Positions 32,862-37,348 of a stretch of DNA of 37,348 bases are shown here, in pieces. The notes under the pieces are model-generated. The model ran no database searches. It was not told the DNA's origin and was given only the letters and a program-made list of their open reading frames with translations. The stretch spans positions 1 through 37,348 of the forward strand of contig JALHMO010000064.1 in NCBI GenBank assembly GCA_022844015.1. Direction: 5' to 3'. A program made the position numbers and the translations under genes. Source of the DNA: Reyranella sp. (GTDB lineage: Bacteria; Pseudomonadota; Alphaproteobacteria; Reyranellales; Reyranellaceae). Each line of letters starts with the position of its first letter. Within the stretch, counting starts at the first letter, position 1.

Positions 32862-34099
32862 TGGCCAAGCATGTCACCGTGATAGGCGCCGGCATCGTCG
32901 GCGTCTGTTGCGCGCTTCACCTGCAGCGCGAAGGCTTCGAGGTGCGGCTCGTCGAGAAGGGCGAGCCGGGCAAGAAGGCCTCCTTCGGCAATTCCGGCAG
33001 CTTCGGCACCGCCTCGTGCGTGCCGTTCGCCATGCCGGGCGTGCTGAAGAAGGTGCCCAAGATGCTGTTCGACTCCACGTCGCCCCTGAAGCTGCGCTGG
33101 AGCCATGTGCCGAGCGCGCTGCCGTGGTTCCTGCGCTTCATCGCGGCGGCACGGCCGTCGCGCGTCGAGGAGATCGCTGCCGCCCGCAATTCGCTGCTGG
33201 TCCACACCCATGCGGGCTACGCGCCGCTGATCGAGGACGCCGACGCGCGGCAATGGGTCAAGGACGACGGCCTGATGATGCTGTTCGAGAGCGAGGAGAC
33301 GTTCCGCAACGCTGCCTACGCCCTCGACCTGCGCCGCCGCAACGGCGTGCACATGGACATTCTCGACGGCAACGAGGCACGGCAGATGGAGCCTGCGCTG
33401 TCGCCGAAGGTCATCAAGGCGGTGTCGCTGCCCGACGTCAATCGCACCATCGACCCGTGGCGGCTGTGCGATGCGCTGGCCAGGGATTTCGTGCGCCGTG
33501 GCGGCGAGATCGTCACTGCCGAGGTGCGAGGCTTCGAGATCGGCGGCGATGGCCCGACGAGAATCGTCACCGACCGCGGGCCGCTGGACGTCGAGACAAT
33601 CGTGCTCGCCGCCGGCGTCTGGTCGCGGCCGCTCGCCAGGCAGCTCGGCACGTCGGTGCCTCTGGAAGCCGAGCGCGGCTACCACGTGATGTTCGCCAAC
33701 CAGGAGTTCGGCCTTCGCCGTGCCCTGGTCTCGGCCGACCGCAACGTGTCGTTGGCGCACATGCATGAAGGCATCCGCGCCACCGGCGTCGCCGAGTTCG
33801 CCGCACCCGACGCGCCGGCCGACATGCGCATCGCCGACATGATCGCGCAGCAGGCCAAGGAGCTGGTGCCAGGCCTGAAGGGTGAGCCTGCTTCCAGATG
33901 GATGGGCCCACGGCCGTCGCATCCCGATTCCAAGCCGGTGATCGGCCGCTCGCCGCGCCACAAGAACGTGCTCTTCGCCTTCGGCCACGATCATCTCGGC
34001 CTCACCATGGCCGGCATCACCGGCAAGCTCATCGCCGAGCTGGCGACGGGCCGGCCGACCACCGTCGACCTCGCCCCGTTCCGCCCGGACCGCTTCTGA
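32861..34099 (+). CDS. FAD-dependent oxidoreductase (D-amino acid dehydrogenase/DadA-like)
   Basis: A 412-residue flavoprotein of the DAO superfamily. The FAD-binding fingerprint VIGAGIVGVCCALHL is at 7-21 with the acidic end of the second strand in LVEKGEPG. The substrate domain has LPDVNRTIDPWRLCDALA, TIVLAAGVWSRPLA, LEAERGYHVMF and the C-terminal GRSPRHKNVLFAFGHDHLGL flavin loop. DadA-like enzymes oxidise D-amino acids, N-methyl amino acids or opines to 2-oxoacids plus amine. Start ATG 32861 shares its A with the preceding TGA. Being inside an amino-acid ABC operon, it probably acts on the imported compound. Confidence 0.92.
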   Translation: MAKHVTVIGAGIVGVCCALHLQREGFEVRLVEKGEPGKKASFGNSGSFGTASCVPFAMPGVLKKVPKMLFDSTSPLKLRWSHVPSALPWFLRFIAAARPSRVEEIAAARNSLLVHTHAGYAPLIEDADARQWVKDDGLMMLFESEETFRNAAYALDLRRRNGVHMDILDGNEARQMEPALSPKVIKAVSLPDVNRTIDPWRLCDALARDFVRRGGEIVTAEVRGFEIGGDGPTRIVTDRGPLDVETIVLAAGVWSRPLARQLGTSVPLEAERGYHVMFANQEFGLRRALVSADRNVSLAHMHEGIRATGVAEFAAPDAPADMRIADMIAQQAKELVPGLKGEPASRWMGPRPSHPDSKPVIGRSPRHKNVLFAFGHDHLGLTMAGITGKLIAELATGRPTTVDLAPFRPDRF

Positions 34100-34100
34100 G

Positions 34101-34772
34101 ATGGTCCTCGCGGTCTCCTACACCTGGGATTTCGCGCTCGTCCTCAGCTACACGAACCTCTGGGTCAAGGGACTGGGCGTCACGCTCGCCTACTCGGTGG
34201 GCACGGTGCTGGGCGGCATGATCATCGGCGTGATCTGCGGGCTGCTGCTGCTGGTGCGCAGCCGCTGGGTGACCTTGCCGGTTCACTTCTACGTCGAGAT
34301 TTTCCGCTGCACGCCGCTGCTGGTGCAGATCGTGTGGTTCTACTACGCGCTACCGATCGTTTTGCAGGTCGAGCTGCCCGACTGGTTCGCCGCCGGCCTC
34401 GGGCTGACGCTCTACATGGGCGCCTTCGCCACCGAGATCTTCCGCGCCGGCATCATCTCGATCGACAAGGGCCAATGGCAGGCCTCGCGCGCGCTCGGCA
34501 TGACCGCGGCCGAGCTGATGCGCCACATCATCCTGCCGCAGGCCACGAAGCGCATGGTGCCGCCCTTCGTCAACCAGTCGATCATCCAGCTCAAGAACAC
34601 CTCGCTGCTCTACGTCGTGGCGATTCCCGACCTGATGTACACCGGCTCGATCATCGTCTCCGACACTTTCCGGCCGCTGGAGGTCTACAGCAGCGTCGCC
34701 ATCGCCTACTTCGTGATCCTCTATCCGCTCACCCTGTGGGCGGCCCGCCTGGAGGCGCGCGTTGACCAGTAG
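34101..34772 (+). CDS. ABC transporter permease, polar amino acid type
   Basis: A 223-residue inner-membrane permease of the HisM/GlnP family with about five helices. The coupling motif that contacts the ATPase is seen as the EAA-like segment QASRALGMTAAELMRHIILPQATKRMVPP, in pieces. FRCTPLLVQIVWFYYALPIV and YMGAFATEIFRAGIISIDKGQ are family signatures. Only one permease gene is present, so the transporter is probably a homodimer. ATG 34101 lies one base after the oxidoreductase stop. Its 3' end overlaps the ATPase gene by 11 bases. Confidence 0.93.
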   Translation: MVLAVSYTWDFALVLSYTNLWVKGLGVTLAYSVGTVLGGMIIGVICGLLLLVRSRWVTLPVHFYVEIFRCTPLLVQIVWFYYALPIVLQVELPDWFAAGLGLTLYMGAFATEIFRAGIISIDKGQWQASRALGMTAAELMRHIILPQATKRMVPPFVNQSIIQLKNTSLLYVVAIPDLMYTGSIIVSDTFRPLEVYSSVAIAYFVILYPLTLWAARLEARVDQ

Positions 34773-35550
34773 CGGCGCGCCGATGGTCAAGGTCGACGGT
34801 CTGCGCAAGAGCTACGGCACCGTCGAGGCGGTGCGCGGCGTGTCGCTCGAGGTCGAGCGCGGCGAGGTCGTGGTCGTGATCGGCCCGTCGGGCTGCGGCA
34901 AGTCGACCTTCCTGCGCTGCATCAACCTGCTGGAGGAACCGTCGGCCGGCACGCTGCAGGTCGGCGATCGCCGCATCGACTTCAGCTCCAGGAAATCGAT
35001 GCCGCACGGGCGCGATCTGGCGCGCTTTCGTGCGCGGATCGGCATGGTGTTCCAGCAGTTCGATCTCTTTCCGCACATGACGGCGCTGCAGAACGTCATG
35101 TCCGGTCCCGTGATCGTGAAGAAGATGGCGAGGTCGGAGGCCGAGGGGGTCGCGCGCGATCTCCTGGCCAAGGTCGGCCTGGCCGCGTTAGCCGACCGGT
35201 TCCCGCGCAACCTGTCGGGCGGCCAGCAGCAGCGCGTCGCGATCGCCCGCGCCATGGCAATGGCGCCCGAGATCATGCTGTTCGACGAGGTCACGTCGGC
35301 GCTCGATCCCGAGCTGGTGGGCGAGGTGCTGGACGTCATGAAGCAGCTCGCCTCCGAGGGCACGACCATGATCGTGGTGACCCACGAGATGGCCTTCGCG
35401 CACGCTGTCGCCGACCAGATCGTCGTCATGGATGCGGGCCAGGTGGTCGAGCACGGGGCTGCGGAAGAGGTCTTGCTGCGGCCCAGGAACCCGCGTACGG
35501 CGTCGTTCCTGTCGCGCTTCCACAGCACGATCGGCGAGCGCAAGAACTGA
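34762..35550 (+). CDS. ABC transporter ATP-binding protein, polar amino acid type
   Basis: A 262-residue ATPase that powers the importer. Walker A GPSGCGKST is at 41-49, the Q loop in MVFQQFDLFPHMT, the signature LSGGQQQRVAIARA from 151, Walker B IMLFDEVTSALDPE around 171-184 and the H loop VTHEMAFA. This is the GlnQ/HisP type. I choose TTG 34762 because GGAGG at 34751-34755 lies 6 bases upstream, inside the permease gene; ATG 34783 would drop seven residues and has no ribosome site. The next gene starts 15 bases after the stop. Confidence 0.94.
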   Translation: MTSSGAPMVKVDGLRKSYGTVEAVRGVSLEVERGEVVVVIGPSGCGKSTFLRCINLLEEPSAGTLQVGDRRIDFSSRKSMPHGRDLARFRARIGMVFQQFDLFPHMTALQNVMSGPVIVKKMARSEAEGVARDLLAKVGLAALADRFPRNLSGGQQQRVAIARAMAMAPEIMLFDEVTSALDPELVGEVLDVMKQLASEGTTMIVVTHEMAFAHAVADQIVVMDAGQVVEHGAAEEVLLRPRNPRTASFLSRFHSTIGERKN

Positions 35551-35565
35551 GGGGAGTTTCGGCGA

Positions 35566-36534
35566 ATGTTTCCGGCGAAGGACAAGCTGACGATCTGCTT
35601 TGCCCATGCGGCCTACCAGATGCAGGCGCGATTCGCGTTGCGCAAGACAGGCATCGAGAATTTCCAGGTGTGGGCCTACGACGACCTGGTGAAGCGGGTC
35701 GGCGAGGCCGATGTCGTGGTCGTCTCCGGCATGTGGAAGAACGACCTGATCCCGCATGCCGGCAAGCTGAAGTTCATCCAGTCGATCAGCTCGGGCATGG
35801 ACCAGTATTCCCGCGAGCAACTCGGCGCCCGGGGCGTGCGGCTCGCGAGCGCCGCCGGAGTCAACGCCCGCGCCGTGGCCGAGCACGCCATCGCGCTGAT
35901 CCTGGCGGTGTTCCGGCGCCTGCCCGAGGCGCGCGACAATCAGCACGACAAGATGTGGCGCGGTATGATCGGCGATCTCGGGCAGCGCGAGGACGAGCTC
36001 GGCGGCAAGACCCTGCTGGTGGTCGGCATGGGCCGCATCGGCAGCCATCTCGCGCTGCTGGCCAAGGCATTCGGCATGAAGGTGATCGGCATCCGGCGCG
36101 ATCCCTCGCAAGGCGAGAACGGCGCGGACTCGATCTACGGCATGGGCGATCTGGTGAAGCTCGTGCCGCAGGCCGACATCGTGGCGCTGACCTGTGCGCT
36201 CACGCCGGAGACCACGGGCTTGATGAGCAAGGCGGCCTTCGCGGCGATGAAGCCGTCGTCGGTGTTCGTCAACGTGGCGCGCGGCAAGGTGGCCGACGAG
36301 GCGGCCCTGATCGACACCATGAAGAGCAATCGCATCTGGGCCGCCGCCATCGACGTCACGGCGGACGAGCCGCTGCCGCAGGCCTCGCCGCTGTGGACCA
36401 TGCCCAACGTCTTCGTGACGCCGCACACCGCGGGCGAGACGCGCGCCTACGAGGACAACGTGCTCGACATACTGATCGAGAATCTCGACCGCCTGTGGCG
36501 TGGCGAGGCGGCGCTGCGCAATCAGGTTCTGTAG
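35566..36534 (+). CDS. D-2-hydroxyacid dehydrogenase family protein
   Basis: A 322-residue NAD(P)-dependent dehydrogenase. GMGRIGS is at 154-160, followed by IGIRRDP, whose Arg residues replace the acidic end of the second strand and favour NADPH. Catalytic Arg239 (NVARGK), Glu268 (DVTADEPL) and His287 (TPHTAGE) are present. ATG 35566 follows GAGGGGAGTTTCGGCG. As the last gene of the operon it could reduce the 2-oxoacid formed by the DadA-like oxidoreductase to a 2-hydroxyacid. It resembles glyoxylate/hydroxypyruvate reductases of the GhrA type more than the enzyme at 9452. Confidence 0.9.
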   Translation: MFPAKDKLTICFAHAAYQMQARFALRKTGIENFQVWAYDDLVKRVGEADVVVVSGMWKNDLIPHAGKLKFIQSISSGMDQYSREQLGARGVRLASAAGVNARAVAEHAIALILAVFRRLPEARDNQHDKMWRGMIGDLGQREDELGGKTLLVVGMGRIGSHLALLAKAFGMKVIGIRRDPSQGENGADSIYGMGDLVKLVPQADIVALTCALTPETTGLMSKAAFAAMKPSSVFVNVARGKVADEAALIDTMKSNRIWAAAIDVTADEPLPQASPLWTMPNVFVTPHTAGETRAYEDNVLDILIENLDRLWRGEAALRNQVL

Positions 36535-36742
36535 GGCGGGCGGGTCGGAGCGCCAGGGATTGCCCTGCCCCCGAGGAGCGGCCGCAGGCCCTCGTCAGGG
36601 AAAGCAAACTTCGCCGCTTGGCGGGCAACAAGCGCTTCTCGACCGCTTCTCGACCGATCCTGCAGACGCAGCGCGGCCGCTTCGTCAGCGGGAAGGCGCG
36701 TGACCGAGAGGCCTCGTGCATCTTGCTGCCGTTTGTGCGCCG

Positions 36743-37348
36743 CTACTTCTTGTCGTCGTCCTTCTGCTGCTGGGCAGGCGCTGGTCGAGGCGGCTCGGCC
36801 TGTCGCTGTGGTTGGGGCCGCGCGGGCGGAGACTGGACCTGGTTGGGAGTGGTGGGCGGCGCGGCCTGGGGCCTGGGAGCCTGCGCAGGCGCGGTGCGTC
36901 CTTCCTGTGCCGGACGCGGCGACGGCGGCACGGCCTGCTGAGGCGCTGCTCGAGGAGGCCGAGGCGGTTCGACCGGCCGAGTCGGTGGCGTGGCCTGCCG
37001 TGTCGGCGGCTCGTCCTGTCGAAGCGGCACCTGAGGAGCCGCTTGTGAAGGCCGCGGCGGCTCGACCGGCCGACCCGGTGGCGTGGCCTGTTGTCTTGGC
37101 GGCTCGGCCTGCCGCGGTGCCTGAGGGGCCTGTTGCGGCTGCGCCGGGGGAGCAGCCTGCTGGCGCGGCGGTTCGGCCGGACGTTGTGGTTGCGGCGCCG
37201 GCTGAGGGGCGGGAGCAGCCTGTTGTCGTTGCCGTTCGGCGGGACTCGACGGCGGAGCCACGGGCTGTTGCTGCCGGGGTGGCGAAGCCTGCTGCCTCGG
37301 CGGCTCGGCAGTGCGCGGCGGCTGCGCCGCCGCGGGCGGCTGCGGGGC
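36743..37348 (-). CDS. Proline/glutamine-rich low-complexity protein (C-terminal part)
   Basis: The minus frame is open from the right edge to a stop at 36743-36745, giving at least 201 residues of Pro, Gln, Ala and Arg. Imperfect repeats of about 20-30 residues recur: PAEPPRQQAAPPAQPQQ, QAEPPRQQATPPGRPVEPPR, PTRQATPPTRPVEPPRP. The end is charged (QQQKDDDKK). The repeats suggest an extended cell-envelope spacer or a tail on a larger protein whose domain lies beyond the window. A GTG at 37261 is an internal codon, not a proven start, because the frame continues upstream. Function unknown. The opposite-strand reading is not protein-like. Confidence 0.75.
   Translation of the reverse strand, partial: APQPPAAAQPPRTAEPPRQQASPPRQQQPVAPPSSPAERQRQQAAPAPQPAPQPQRPAEPPRQQAAPPAQPQQAPQAPRQAEPPRQQATPPGRPVEPPRPSQAAPQVPLRQDEPPTRQATPPTRPVEPPRPPRAAPQQAVPPSPRPAQEGRTAPAQAPRPQAAPPTTPNQVQSPPARPQPQRQAEPPRPAPAQQQKDDDKK

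Noticed and set aside
36500..37048. Plus-strand frames at the right end
   Set aside because: They are the reverse reading of the proline-rich gene and give Arg/Leu/Gly-rich strings without a domain.

Overview
This window is chromosomal DNA of a high-GC bacterium (about two thirds G+C by eye), most likely an alphaproteobacterium. That is inferred from the codon use, the gene families (DUF2474 next to cydAB, DUF6356, many catabolic dehydrogenases and ABC importers) and the dense palindromic intergenic repeats. A Reyranella-like or other Rhodospirillales/Rhizobiales source is possible, but the sequence does not settle it. It looks like ordinary chromosome: I see no integrase, transposase, rRNA, tRNA or CRISPR array.

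Layout. 1-2800: the end of a probable MocR/GntR-type regulator, then a cyanide-insensitive-type cytochrome bd operon (cydA, cydB and a 40-residue DUF2474 gene). 2829-5894 (minus strand): an MFS transporter, a two-domain protein with a C-terminal TIR domain, and an MliC-like lipoprotein. 6028-8003: a coupled alpha/beta hydrolase and M20 amidohydrolase pair. 8000-8820 (minus): an HPF-like ribosome factor and a DUF6356 protein. 8910-10444: an Lrp/AsnC regulator and a D-2-hydroxyacid dehydrogenase. 10734-10952 (minus): a 72-residue SelW-like gene with an in-frame UGA inside a CxxU motif, which I read as a selenoprotein. 11001-13937: an aldo/keto reductase, a decayed RHS/YD-repeat fragment, and a glutathione S-transferase behind a strong operator palindrome. 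13976-16021: an MFS transporter and a TerC protein. 16602-18199: a coupled SDR and PhyH dioxygenase pair.

18522-25871 holds a polysaccharide deacetylase-like gene followed by a full malonate decarboxylase set in the order mdcA-C-D-E-G-B-H. MdcA, C, D and E form the enzyme. MdcB and MdcG make the dephospho-CoA-derived prosthetic group and attach it to MdcC. MdcH loads malonyl groups. No malonate transporter or mdcR regulator is in the window. 26062-28969: a lipoprotein, a class III adenylate cyclase and a beta-lactamase-fold serine hydrolase. 29077-31396: an HpcH/HpaI aldolase and an enolase-superfamily enzyme. 32016-36534 is one operon: solute-binding protein, DadA-like FAD oxidoreductase, ABC permease, ABC ATPase and a 2-hydroxyacid dehydrogenase, a likely uptake-plus-catabolism unit for an amino-acid-like compound. 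A proline-rich protein runs off the right end.

The intergenic space is rich in modular palindromes of at least four families. One copy lies in frame inside mdcB, and one supplies the start codon of mdcG. The most notable points are the SelW-like selenoprotein, the TIR protein with a macro-like N-terminal domain, and the palindromes that enter the mdc coding sequences.
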